From Dipteris shenzhenensis (Eukaryota > Polypodiophyta > Polypodiopsida > Gleicheniales), in assembly GCA_047967505.1 (NCBI GenBank), contig CM106538.1: 64,000 nt of DNA, one strand, 5' to 3'. A program made the position numbers and the translations under genes. The notes under the pieces were generated by a model. It was not told the DNA's origin and did no database searches. It saw nothing but the letters and a program-made list of their open reading frames with translations. Below, piece by piece: positions 42,472 through 54,666 of the stretch. Every line of letters begins with the position of its first letter. Position 1 is the stretch's first letter.

Positions 42472-44700
42472 TTCCTCTTCAAGCTAGCACACAAAATGAA
42501 CTGAGAGAAAATCTTTTGCAGCATTTTATGTATTGGTAGACTAGCAAAACCCTAGAGGAGATTGAACTCCACCAAACCAAGTAGCCCAATGCCAAAAACA
42601 TTATGTTTTTAGTTTTCCTTTTTACTTTTGGTTGGTATAATATGCAACAAACTAAATCCAAACAAAGATTGTGTGCATGCACACTCTTCTTATGCAATGC
42701 CATTTAAAGAGAGGTTGTTAAGGATGGTGTAAATTGTACCATATATATAAGGAATAGGTTCAAACCCTAACCTCAACCCTAAGGGGTTCATGTATGTATC
42801 TAGATTTTTATTTAATGCAACAATGCTATCTTGTACACTCCACTCTTTGCCCCAAATACTCCAACACAACACATGAGTTTCACATGACTTTTGTCAGAGA
42901 TCATCAACTACAAATGCATGGGTTATGCCTTCGCATGTGAGAGAGCATAATTGGACAAAATGTTTTAGAAATAGTACAAGAAGCCACATGAAAGAAACTT
43001 TCAAATGGAATTACTAGCTACAGGTGATGAAGGTTTATCTTGCCTATAACTCTGAGGTCACATGATTACACTGCCATCCATTTTGGTCCTAGTGCATTTG
43101 GAGATAGTGAGTTAAGAGAGGGTGATCGTTCATTGGTTTGTTCAATCCTTTGTACACTTTGATCGTGGCAAGATCCTTAGCTATCAAGAATGAGGATTTT
43201 TTGGAAAAGGTAAAAGTGAGTTTTCAAATATGAGAGGGTGTTTAACTAAAGAGTGGAGAATCAATCACTCACAATCAGTATGTCTAGGTCTATGGTGGCT
43301 AATAGATTTGTAACACCTACAATCTCTTTAGCCTCAATCAACACAAGCTTAGTTGAATCCTGAGTCATCATCAAGGTTGAGAAACATGATGTGTTGCCTT
43401 ATCACCCTTGGATGTGTGAAAAAGGGTTCAACACACCCTTTTTAGATTTGTAGGCTTCCAATTGGCTATTTTTAGTCGTGTTCAAATCCAAAAACGAATC
43501 CCAAACGCCTTTCCTTACAAAATATAAAATGCTAGTACCTCTCAATGAAGCTAGGCTATCTCTATACAAATATACATTTAAAAATCAAGAATAGGAGATC
43601 AACCACATGAATAAAAAGACACAATTTTGATATCTATCATCCAAAAGTTGATTAAAGAAATCCTATGCTTAAACTAAGTTAAAAGCTACTTAAAAACTTA
43701 TATTTAAGTCATTAATTACTTAAAATATTAAAAAATTGAATTCATAGCTCCAAGACAATTAAATGGAGTAAAGTCTAGGAGCTAGAAGCACCAAACTTGG
43801 AGAAATTCATTGTGTCCTAATTCTATGAATTTTGAAAGCATATTGTTATCTACATATGTACAATGGCTCCTACACCATTGTACTCTTGATTTTTATGAAT
43901 CCTCCATATTTCTCTCAATTTTGTAATAAGTGTAAGCCCTATTACAAACAATATTCAAGACAACAAACTAATGTTAGCTGACAATAAGATAAAGACTAAT
44001 GATTGGTTGCATTACCTACACACATTCAAGCTATGACAGTGGAAACTTCCATGACAAAAAAAATAGGTGGTAAGCAAAGTACCAAACCTAATTTTATGAT
44101 TCCGCATCTATCGTTTCACCAACCTAATAATTATATTATTTTGGATCTCCTTTGATAGATTCCAAAGCAGCTAAGCTTTAGAAGGAATCATAAGAACCTT
44201 GCCATAGCTATCACAATAGAGTCTATCACTCCAATAATCTAGATCAGTAGTTGCAAAAGGAAGTCTATACAAGGTATGCAATATTTGAGAACTCCTCAGT
44301 CATGGGAACTCCTTAGGTGAAAATAAGGGTGTCCATGGGACCAAAAGAACCATCGTCCCCTAAAGCATGTGTAGTTTTCTAAAGACTGCATCATAGACCC
44401 CCTGAGATAGCAGAAAACACAAAGAAACCCCTTCGCAAAATGAACAAGACAGATTATCTAGGGCATAAGATCCTAAGCTCAAGTCAAGAGAGAAGGCCCT
44501 CAAGTGAGATTTTGCATACAGAGAGGCTGGGGGAGCAAGACACACTTCCCTTGGCTAGCTGGTAGATATGAGTGTGCTTGCTTAACCCTACAAGAAATAG
44601 GTATATAGTACTCATTCTACTCCTTACGAGCTCCCTGTACAAGAATGCGATAAAATGATGAGGTGTACTTTCTAAACTACAAGTCCTAACTAGAGTACAT
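42472..44700. other. unassigned sequence with possible LTR debris
   Basis: A CCCTAA-rich stretch and a TATATATA box (42740-42785) resemble the sequence next to the Copia fragment at 27.6 kb. No gene is recognised in the rest. Confidence 0.3.
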
Positions 44701-44708
44701 CTCTAGCA

Positions 44709-45840
44709 TTGAGAAATGAGGGGACATCTCCAAGAGACCCTAGAAATGTCCAACACCTTCTATTGTCACCTATTTCAAGAGATCCTACAATAGTCCACCA
44801 CCTTCAATTGCCAACTTTTCTAGGCAAAGGAGAATCTACAAGTGAGGAGGATGTATGGGCCAACATCCCCTTAAGTGGTTTCTCGCGCAAGATGAGCCAA
44901 CTAGAAACCCCCTTCATTGATGAGGAGCTTTTTGAGGTCCTCAAGCCGTCCCAAAGCTAAAATTGGCAGAGGAAGGTCCCTCACAGCATTTCTTTAGTAT
45001 TTTTTAGGAGCATCTGGTCACCCCAGTGCACCTAGCTTTTCAAAAGATCTTTGACTCAAAAAAGCTCCCTCACGTCTCTTGCCTACGAATGGATTTGTCT
45101 AATCCCAAAGGAAGGCTATCGGACTGATATTCATCAATGGTGTTAGAGCACTCTCTTAGACACTGCATATAAAATCTTGGTCAAGGTCTCTAATCCGCAA
45201 GAGATCCTAGAGATGTCCACCGCCTTCTGCCGCCTTCTCAAGATAGAGGAGGAGACTCCACAAGTGACGGCAACCAAGGAGGTGTGGTGCACATCCCCTT
45301 AATCATTTCTCCATGCACGATGACCCGACCCCTTTCGTGGATGACGAGCTTCTTTAGCCAAGGCCCTCCCAGTGCAAAAGTGCCCAAGGGAGGATGGTGT
45401 CTCACCACTATTCTTCCATACTTTTTAGGACCATCTTATCACCTGATTGCACCTGGCTTTCTGGATATCTTCAACCCATGACAACTCCCTCAATCTGTTG
45501 CCTATTGATGGATTTGTCTAAGCCCAAAGGAAGCTGATCAAACTACCATTTATCAATGGCATCTAATCACTCCCTTAGACAATCATATCTTCTGTCGTCT
45601 CCTTTGCATAAGTATAATTATGGGTCTCTAAGTTGACACTCTCTAAGTTTGAGCTATAATATCACTCGTACCTCCCAAACATCATTCATCATACATGAAC
45701 AAATTTGTATAAGAGATGAGTACCTTGATCAACATCACTTTTTAGGAAGGGGTCTCAACCCACTTAGAACTTTACTCTTAGATTTCAAGAAGACCAACAA
45801 GGAGGACTTGGCCTTCTTAGAGGGGACTATGAGGAGATAA
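44709..45840 (+). pseudogene. LINE reverse-transcriptase fragment with tandem duplication
   Basis: Non-LTR retrotransposon pol debris. The first unit reads MSQLETPFIDEELFEVLKPS (region before RT) and, after breaks, YEWICLIPKEGYRTDIHQWC with LLDTAYKILVKV (the RT motifs Leu-Ile-Pro-Lys and Tyr-Lys-Ile). A second, diverged unit (45189-45582) repeats the same part with WICLSPKEADQTTIYQW. The stretch 45660-45840 gives SQTSFIIHEQIC, TLLLDFKKTNKEDLAFLEGT and MRR, the next RT motif, in which the usual Phe-Glu-Lys-Ala-Tyr-Asp is degraded. Many stops. It is a pseudogene. Confidence 0.78.
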
Positions 45841-46341
45841 GGCTTCTCGGAGCAATGGGTATACGGAATTTCATATCTATATGCACGCAACTCTAGCCAA
45901 GTGTTGGTTCCACGCTAGACATGTTTTTTTTCTTTCCTGCATAGTTCGATAAGGCTTCCTCTTGGTTCTATGTTATTGTTTGTGGTGGAGTCATTGGGTC
46001 ACTTCGTTCAATCCCAAGAGACCAACGTAGTGGAGATGCCTAATCCAACAAGATGAGAAGCTCATGGACTCAAAATTCATTATGGCTGTTCACATGGAGG
46101 GTGCAGATGCCAAGAGTGTGAGGAAACTCTAAGATCAACTTGAATAAATCAAATATTTCTCACCACAGCATGAAAGGAATCACTCACATGGGGGGTTGAT
46201 CTTGGCTTCAATTAGATACCGTAAGAGTCCAAACTGTGTGTTACATGGGCTACCAAACCAACAAAATAAAAAAATCATCCCAATGCTTAGAGAGCGTATT
46301 AAAAAGATCTTCTTCTAGAGCTCAGCCAAGCTATATCCTTG
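45841..46341. other. probable LINE debris, not resolved
   Basis: The frame directly after 45840 still reads LINE-like for about 15 codons (GFSEQWVYGISYLYA). Beyond that no motif is supported. Confidence 0.35.
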
Positions 46342-46456
46342 GAGGTAGAGTGACTATGCTCAGTCAAGTTGTTTTGGCCACAATCTCGTACATCGTGCGA
46401 GGTAGAGTGACTATGCTCAGTCAAGTTGATTTGGCCACAATCTCGTACATCGTGCG
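46342..46456. repeat. two-copy tandem repeat, 57-bp period
   Basis: Units at 46342 and 46399 differ by a single base near TTGTTTTGG/TTGATTTGG. The near identity suggests a recent duplication. Confidence 0.93.
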
Positions 46457-47938
46457 TCCATGGAGTTATAAGGGACAACTCAAAAGGTTGGCCCACAATT
46501 GTCTTTAGGGCAATTCAAATAGCACACAAACTACCATAGCAATTGTTGCTTACCAATCTATGATCCTACCTCACACCAAGGTGTGGCTTCTGTAAAATGG
46601 CATTCAATGGGACACAAGATGTACACCAATGGCCTTCCCCTTGGGTTTGATTACCAACTTTCAAAGGATCATTGTAGTGATTCCAAACCACAACTTCCAT
46701 CCTCCCCATGGGCTTAGACATTTTATGTATTAGTGTTTCTATGATTATGTTGAAGGGTTGGGCATTGTTGATCCAAAGATGAAAAGCAGAGCTGCCTTGG
46801 GCAAGCTCATAGTTAGACTCACTCCAGGCACAAAGCCTTGAAATCTCTTTGCTTAAGCAGGGGTTACTAAAGACCAATTCTCACCCGACATTAGTAGTAA
46901 TAATCTACGAATGGATCTTCGCATATACACCTCTAATAAGGAAGGATCCATAAGGGGAGGCATGCTTTCTCCATCACGATGCTCTCATCGGCCTATCTCA
47001 TTGATCACTAGTCAAGATATACTTGAGGCCTCCACCCAACAATATGGCACTCAAAACCCTCGCTGGAAAACGACATCTAAGAGAAACATTATAGCTTGGT
47101 ACATCTAGGTAGTCGCAAAAATTGTGACCTACAGCCACCCTCATCAATACTTAGCATAATATCATTTACACTCATCGTGCCATCTGGAAGCAGGGTACAA
47201 AGGACTCTAAGAAGACCGCCAAAAGACGTGAGCATCTGTACAAGACTTGGCTTGCAAATACCTTTATACTCACACATAGAGGTTTTCATTGACTGTGTAC
47301 CCCTCCCACCGACTCTTGGCGCTTGCTTCCATGATACTCTAGGTAGTGAGCTGAGACCTTGAGAGATGGGCTGCATGTCAATTAGCAATTCTTACTGGGG
47401 TGGGGATATACACAATATAATCTTCTTTTATTAAGTTCTCCATGGATACAAAAGAGTGAAACGCTGTGACCAGTGCACATTGTTAAAAATCTCATCACCC
47501 CAAGGTTTCAACCTATATCCAGTCCTAAGAATTGTGTCAAGCGCAGTAAAAAATAAGAGGGGGACACAATTGTAGGTCATTGAGCGAACCTTTCCACAGC
47601 AAAAAGTCACAAATGTTAGCCCATGCTTCCATTTTTAAGGCTTAAATGGTGCGAGTGTACTTAAACTTCATGCACAAGTTTTTAATAAGATAGAAATTGA
47701 TGGATATAACCTTATAGATGGCTCCAAATGACTCATGCCAGTCAATTTGAGTACCTTTGAGGGCTAAAATCCGAGCTCATATGAAAGTTGTGTTAAATTC
47801 GGTCCAATGTATCAAATTTTAAGCTCTAGATCTTAGTCCAGCCAATCTAGAGAAGCATCCCAACTGGCCATTTGACTTCATCTCCGAGAGACCAATTTTT
47901 TTTCATTTTTGCTTGATGTGAAGCTTCATCTCCAAGAG
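46457..47938. other. unassigned sequence, possible LINE debris
   Basis: Short open frames at 46566-46877 (minus), 46911-47108 (plus) and 47089-47388 (both strands) have no recognised motif. It may be further decayed LINE sequence, given the neighbour at 44.7-45.8 kb. Confidence 0.3.
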
Positions 47939-48060
47939 AACCAAAGTCTAAATCTTTTACACAAGCTAGTAAAGAGCATACATAAGCTAGATAGAGCTAG
48001 AACCAAAGTCTAAATCTTTTACACAAGCTAGTAAAGAGCATACATAAGCTAGATAGAGCT
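47939..48060. repeat. two-copy tandem repeat, 62-bp period
   Basis: The units at 47939 and 48001 are almost identical (AACCAAAGTCTAAATCTTTT ... GATAGAGCT). Confidence 0.93.
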
Positions 48061-48284
48061 TTCTATGCAATATATCTATGGTGAATAAACAAGTAACGCA
48101 TTCAAAACTACAAAGAAACTCCTAGAACAGCAGCGGGCAGCCCTTTAGGACTCTAAAAGATCAATCCACTGTATCATGGATTAAAACTCGATGTATTTTA
48201 GAGTCTCCAAAAGACTCTAAAAAATAAAGCGACTAAAAAAGTCCTGGAGGATTGAGATTCTTCTTAAATTCTTCAAAACTGCTA

Positions 48285-48651
48285 AGATTCACATATTATC
48301 AACTAAAGTATGTGTGTTGATAACCACTGTTTTAAATAGATATCTACTGATTCGATCAACTCAGTGCTTACCAGAAAGCACTCACTGTTGCTAACACCTT
48401 GGGCATTCACAGTGACATTTCAAGAACCTTAATCTTTCAAGGGTTCAGTTAGAAGCCTCCATGCCTTAGATTCACATATTTTCAACTAAAGTAAATGTGT
48501 TGATAACCACTGTCTTAGATAGATACCTACTGATTTGATCAACTCAGTGCTTACCAGAAAGCACTCACTGTTGCTAACACATTGGGCATTCACGGTGACA
48601 TTTCAAGCACCTTAAGCTTTCAAGGGTTCAGTTACAAGCCTCCATGCCTTT
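48285..48651. repeat. two-copy tandem repeat, about 184-bp period
   Basis: Units starting at 48285 and 48469 share GATTCACATATT, CTTACCAGAAAGCACTCACT and CAAGGGTTCAGTTA. No coding sequence. Confidence 0.92.
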
Positions 48652-49492
48652 AAACATTGATTAACAGATGAATAAAGACGAGAAAAAGCATCAAAATTTG
48701 GTGACAAAACGAATTTCCTTTCAATGAGAAGCTCAAAAGCAGTCAATAAATTATGACTTGCTTTGGCTTTGACTTCTGATTAATGACTCAGAATACCCCT
48801 GCTCTTAATTAGGCCACATGGGAGTACAGAATTTGCAGCAGACTTCTAAATCATCTGAAATGAGTACATCAATCGTACCAAAGGGCCTGCACACACAAAG
48901 ATGGAATCAGGAGAAAATTGCAGATCCTCGAATTCCTTCCACAAACAGGAGCATGCATGAAACTGCAACAGACTTTATGCTTATTACATAACTTGTGGCA
49001 CAATATCCTGATTAGATCAGGCCAATTATTACAGTAGTTGGATTTTGGGGAAAACATAGAGAGAACATGTAAGAGTGGTTGATAACCGTGAATCCCTGCA
49101 GAGATTGTGATGCCTTACACCGCTGCCCTTATAGATTATGCCCAAGCTCTACAAGACTAAACATTAAAGAAGCAACTGATCCCTTAGAGATCCTCAAACA
49201 AACTTGCAGTGTTTACAAAAGTACTCACACATGCATGCACTCAAATACACTTAACACACCTACATATACACATGCATATGCATGTAAATACACCACACAT
49301 CTGAGCAAATACATGCATGTATGAGCATCCCAAAGGTGTCACTATAATTGACGGGATGCTGCAGCTTGCATTAGATCTATTAAGATGAGGCAAGGTGAAG
49401 TGTAAATAATGTTCTCAAGGAGAAATTAGGAGAACCTAAAAGGATCCCTTTAATGTAGGTCTTGTTCGACCCCAATGGTGTTCATAATCTCA
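48652..49492. other. unassigned sequence
   Basis: No gene is recognised. Confidence 0.3.
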
Positions 49493-49609
49493 TCTGTCCA
49501 TCCTCCACTTGTCCAAACCCTCCCTGATAACTTCCAAGATGATCTCCTGACCATACCCCAACTCTTGCACAGCTCTGATGAGGTGAGCTCTCGCTACTGT
49601 GTCAAAAGA
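49493..49609 (-). pseudogene. possible LINE reverse-transcriptase fragment
   Basis: The last 39 codons of a minus frame read SFDTVARAHLIRAVQELGYG followed by QEIILEVIREGLDKWRMDR, which resembles the LINE RT motif Ala-Phe-Asp-x-Val-x-Arg followed by a helix. The N-terminal part of the same frame, from 49903, is Leu/Ser/Pro-rich and looks like purine-rich noncoding DNA read in reverse. Confidence 0.45.
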
Positions 49610-50116
49610 GAGGACGAAATGTGAAAGAGAGGGGGAGAGAGAGGTAGGTACCCTTGCGAAAAAAAGCAGCCAAAGGACTGAAAATTTTGCAGTGGCCTTG
49701 CAGCTGAGAGTAGGGGTTGAGAGAAGGGGCGAGGAGGAGGCGGCTGAGAGTAGAGGCTGAGAGAAGGGGAGAGGAAAGGTTGAGAGGAGGGGGGCTGAGA
49801 GGAGTAAGGGACCAGGCTGGGCTGAGAGAGGCTGAGGTAGATAGGAAGGCTGGAGCAGCAGGAGCAGCAAGAAACAGTGCCAAAATGGGTACTCTTTCGG
49901 CAATTTTACCGAGGTCTGCAGGCATCAGGCAGGTACAGAAGCTGGAATCCTAGGGAACCTGTCTCGGAATGCATTCTGGAAATGCCAGAACGGTGTTTCG
50001 TCATTTCTGGCCTGGTAAATGTTTTGGAAACATGTCGAGCATTGCAGTGGAAACGGCGTTTTTGCATACGTGCATACATACTTATATGTATGAATGTATA
50101 CACACACACACACGCA
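49610..50116. other. purine-rich sequence, no gene
   Basis: GAGAGG-type words dominate 49620-49870. A short CA run occurs at 50100-50113. Confidence 0.4.
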
Positions 50117-50480
50117 TGCAGGCTCTATACAGATGATGTGGTCTTCCTCTCATCCTCAGTAGAGGCCCTCTAGCGACACTTGGATGTACTTCATACTTAC
50201 TTGAATTTCAACGTTTGTTAAAACCAAGGTCATGATCTTCATTACATCCCAAGCAGCTATGCACAGACATCACTTCACGTGTGATGCATTACCGGTTGAT
50301 GTAGTTGCATCCTATACATACTTGGGGGTTCTTTTCTCTGGCCAAATCTTCACGATGTGACGAGCGATGCAGACTCAACTGAGTAGGGGACATGCCACGC
50401 GTGATAGACTTGAGCAGCAGTGCTTTCACTCTCATTTCCTAGAAGTCTCTTCTCTTTGACTCCTTGGTCCGTCCAACAGT
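50117..50480 (+). pseudogene. LINE reverse-transcriptase catalytic-loop fragment
   Basis: The frame reads GLYTDDVVFLSSSVEALQ, with a stop, then RHLDVLHTYLNFN. This is the LINE RT catalytic loop, with Tyr-Thr-Asp-Asp in place of Tyr-Ala-Asp-Asp. In another frame, TKVMIFITSQAAMHRHHFT-like sequence and SYTYLGVLFSGQIFT follow, and then FDSLVRPTV near 50455-50485, all in the right order for LINE pol. Frame changes and stops make it a remnant. Confidence 0.75.
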
Positions 50481-51076
50481 GAAATAAGCTTTATTTTTTC
50501 ATGCGTTGTGCGTGCTTTGTACTCGGGATGCAAGCATGGGTGAAGGAAGGAGAGACACCCAGCAAAGTCGTACTCTACATTGCACACCCCAAAGCCTATA
50601 CATCTACATCTCCAGACCACATTCAACATGAATCCCTCTCTCCTCTTTCTTTCTTTCTAGACCCTTCCCGTATCTTTTTATTTATAACAAACCTTTCAAC
50701 CCTCTAAAAACAGGAGTCATCGTGGAGCTCTTGGGACCCCCCATCTTCCTCTGGTCTCCATAGCAAAGAGGGGTTACATGGCTAAGCAATTGCACATATT
50801 TTTGTGGAATTTAAAGTTTTTAAATCACATTTCCCCCCGGCTGCCAAGGATGTGTACATACTTGGCAGACAGAAGAAAGAAAATCACACACATCCAACCA
50901 TATTATTAAAAGCTGGCTGTACATAATTCAGCACCATTATATATCCCGTCTTGCCTTGAATTTTTTTAACCGGAATCCATTCACCTGTTCAGTGGGCATC
51001 TGTTGACCAAGCTGTCTCAGATCATAAGTGTCATTGGCATAGGCCTTTATAATGATGTAAGGCCCTTCCCATCTCA
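50481..51076. other. unassigned sequence
   Basis: No gene is recognised. Its 3' part may belong to the Gypsy remnant that follows. Confidence 0.3.
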
Positions 51077-51709
51077 CTAAACATTCTTATCAAGCCGATG
51101 ATCCAACCAGTCGTCATATTTCAGAACTAAGTCCCCTTCCTTAAGAGCTTCTGACTTTATTTGGTCATTCACCCTGGCCTTCATGATTTTCTGCTGTGCC
51201 TCATTGGCTAGCATTGCCTCTTGTCGTTGCTCATCCAATCTTTTTAAAGCAAGCAACCTAGTACACATGTCCATATTACGTTCTACTATCATTCTCAGAG
51301 AGAGAACTCCAATTCAATTGGTAAGATTGCCACTGTTCCATACACCAAATAAAAGGGAGTGTAACCTCTAGCCACTTTGTCAGTGATACAGTAAGCCCAT
51401 AGGGCAGTGGGAAGCCATTTTCCCCATTCACTTCTGCTAGTCTCAACCATCTTAGCAATGTATTGCATAGCAGCCCATTAGTTTTCTCCACAAGACCCTA
51501 ACATTGAGGATAATAGGCTTGAGGAAAATCTTTGTTTTACAGACAATTTAGATAGGAGTATCTGTAGAACTTCCCCGCTAAATGCAGGGCCATGATCCGT
51601 CACTATCTCTAGAGGGCATCCAAACTGTGTGCAAATATTCTCAATTAAAAAGTTGGTCACTGTCTTGGCACTAGCATTTATCACCGCTTTTGCCTCAGCC
51701 CACCGATAT
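51077..51709 (-). pseudogene. Ty3/Gypsy integrase C-terminal region
   Basis: On minus the sequence enters as WAEAKAVINASAKTVTNFLI, then QFGCPLEIVTDHGPAFSGEV (the integrase core, with Asp before His-Gly-Pro). After a frameshift come EKTNGLLCNTIAK and TPFYLVYGTVAILPIELE, then a piece with LLALKRLDEQRQEAMLANEA and LKEGDLVLKYDDWL, the usual end of Gypsy pol. The N-terminal zinc-binding part and the first catalytic Asp are missing because Copia sequence begins at 51710. Confidence 0.83.
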
Positions 51710-54666
51710 CCCTCTGGCTAACTCATATAGATCTCATCATGGAGATCTCCGTGAAGAAAAGCAGTCTTCACATCCATCTGACATAAATCCATGTCCTCAT
51801 GAGCAACAAGAGCTAACACTGCTCTCAAAGTAGTCATCTTGACTACAGGGGAAAAAATCTCATCAAAGTCAATGCCCTTCTCCTACTTAAATCCCTTGGC
51901 AACCAATCTGGCCTTATACCTCGGTAAAGCATTTGAATCCACTTTGACTTTGTAAACCCACTTGCATGGCAAAACCTTTCTGCCTGCAGGTAGCTGCACC
52001 AAGTCCCATGTATCATTTTGAAGTAGGGAGTCCATTTCTGACTGCATGGCTTTCTCCCACTTCCTTTTCTCTGTTCTTCCCATAGCTTCCTTGAAGCTGG
52101 AAGGTTCACCACAATCTGTCAGCATGATAAAATCAGCCACATTATTGGCTCCTGGAACAAACCTGGCAGGAGGCCGTTGTATACGGGTGCTCCTCCTAAC
52201 AAAATGTTCCGGATTAGGCTGCTGTCCAGCCTGTTCGTCATGCATGACGGGTGGCTGTACCACCATATCTGGCTGTTCTACAGCCCCATCTGCTGGCATA
52301 TCCAGTGGTGCATCATTGGCAAAATTATTTGGCTGATTTTCAGCCTGTATACCCTCTTGAACAGGGTTATCTGCAGCAGCCTGCTGCTGCATATAAATGG
52401 GCATTCTTTGCTGTCCAACATCATCATAAATAACCCTCCTGTATTCCACAGGTTGCACGGGTTCCTTGTGTACACTATCCTCTTTAAAGATGACGTCATT
52501 GCTGCGTATAATCTTCCGTTTAACGGGATCCCATAACTTGTACCCCATTTCACCTTCGTCACCGTAACCCATGAAGATGCATCTGAAAGACTTTGGGTCC
52601 AGTTTGGTGCGCAGTTCTTTGCGTACATGAGCAAAGCACTCGCAGCCAAACACACGTAAGTGCTTGTATGAAGGTGGCTTGCCAGACCACACCTCCTCTG
52701 GCACTTTCAGCTCCAAAGCCTTGTTCGGTGACCTGTTAATTAGGTGAACTGCTGTTTGCACGGCTTCTGCCCAAAAGCCATGGGGTAATGCAGCATAAGA
52801 CAACATACATCGAACCTTCTCCTGAATAGTTTGATTCATCCGCTCACTTACACCATTTTGAGATGCATTATGAGGGGCTGTGAGTTCCTGTTTAATGCCC
52901 TTAGCTTCACAAAACTGTACAAAAGCATGTGACACATACTCACCCCCATTATCGGATCTGAGGCATTTCAGCCTACGACCTGTCCGATCCTCAACCTGAG
53001 CGACAAACTTCTTGAAAGCATCTAAGGCATCGCTCTTATGCTTCAAGAAATAGACCCACACTTTGCGTGTGGCATCATCAATAAAAGTAATGAAATACTT
53101 TGCACCCCCTAGTGATAACTGTGGCATCTCACACAAATCAGTGTGCACTAGATCAAGCGGTGCTCTATTCTGGGGAGTTCTCCTCTTATGAGGAGTCACA
53201 GAATGCTTGCCAAATATGCCATGATCACAAGTAGGCAAATCTGAAAAAGAAAGAGACGGCAGATAACCCAAACGTGACAGTTCTTGCATTCCTTTAACAG
53301 ACATGTGTCCCAACCGGCTATGCCACAATGAAACCTTTGGCAGCTCGGTTATGGCAACAACATGATTACCCACACTGGAAACATAAAGAGGGTACAAGGT
53401 ATCACTCTTATAACCCTCAGCCACTACAACCTGGCCATCAGTAATCACCCATTTGGAATCCCCAAATGTGGTGTGGTAACCACTGTCATCCAACAAGCCA
53501 GTGCTAATCAGATTTTTCTTGATTTGCGGCACATGGCGGACACCATCAAGCATAAATATGCGTCCATCAGGGAATACTATCTGTATACTGCCAATCCCTG
53601 CAATCTGACATGCATAGTTGTTCCCAAGATGAACAACTCCATGAGTACCTGTGTAGGAAGTAAACCACTCCCTATGTGGAGTAACATGAAAAGAAGCACC
53701 TGAATCCAAGAGCCAGGTGTGCATGTCATGGCCATCAATAACCAAAGTATGTGCAATTACAGCAGAAGAGCATAAAGCATCATGTCTGTCACTGTCACTA
53801 TCCTCTGCTGCAACATTCACTGCATCCAAGTCATCAGCCTTGGCCTTGCCATTGCCTTTGCTTCCACTGCCTGCATCCTTTGTTTCAGCCTTCTTGGCTT
53901 TCTGATCCCGTATGAACTTGAAGCACTTAGACTTCACATGTCCCTTCTTGCCACAATAAAAGCATTCAATATCCTTTTTGCCACGGGACTGACTACGGGA
54001 TTTGGACTTACTAGCAGATCTCCCCTTCTGCTGAGTCCTGCCTCTATCCTGTACCTGCAAAGCATTTGAAGACTTGCTGCCCATATTATTTTTCCTGCTC
54101 ATCTCCTCCATAAGGAGAGAGCTCTCCACATCAACATACATAAGAATGACATTTGAATTTGACAGGGTGGTCTTGAAAGTGTCCCAACTCTCAGGGAGGG
54201 TACACAACAAGAAGGTAGCCTTGAACTCCTCATCAAGATTCAAACCCTGTGCAATCAGCTGTGTAAAGATGGCATTGAAGTCACTCAAGTGTGAGGTCAT
54301 AGTTGTACCTTCCTTCATGCGAAGATCAACCAGCTTCTTCAACCAATAAACCTTACTGGCTGAACTCTTTTGGGCATACAACTCTGCTAGCCTCTGCCAT
54401 AGGCCATAAGAGGTCTTTTCAGCCTGAACATTGAACACAAGAGTATCAGAAATAGTAAGCATGATAGCTGCCCTTGCGGACAAATCAAGCTCTTCCCATT
54501 CATCATCTGCCATGTCAGATGGCTTGACACCCTTCACCCTTATGGGCTTAGAAATCTTCTTTAGCAGAAGTACATTCAAACACTGTTTTGCCCATAATGC
54601 ATAATTGTGTGCTCCTTCCAATTTCTTTATGTTGAGAATTGAAGATTCACTTCCCCCTGATGCCAT
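51710..54666 (-). CDS. Copia gag-pol polyprotein, partial
   Basis: A 927-residue open frame (51883-54666) starts at the ATG MASGGSES. Domains in order: gag of the UBN2 type (about 10-190), a CCHC knuckle (Cys235, Cys238, His243, Cys248), protease with LLDSGASFHVTP (319-330), and the GAG-pre-integrase motif LWHSRLGHMS (447-456), whose Cys pair is reduced to one Cys (CDHGIFGK at 480). Integrase follows, with the Asp510, Asp572, Glu608 triad, then the start of reverse transcriptase (WEKAMQSEMDSLLQNDTWDL, KARLVAKGFK). After a TAG at 51883-51885 the frame continues EKGIDFDEIFSPVVKMTTLR, then MDVKTAFLHGDL, and a second TAG at 51718-51720. Both stops fit CAG to TAG. The catalytic Tyr-Val-Asp-Asp loop is absent. 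Confidence 0.9.

Noticed and set aside
49610-49903. Leu/Ser/Pro-rich minus-strand frame that looks like a signal peptide
   Set aside because: It is the reverse of GAGAGG-type purine repeats; only the last 39 codons have a real motif.
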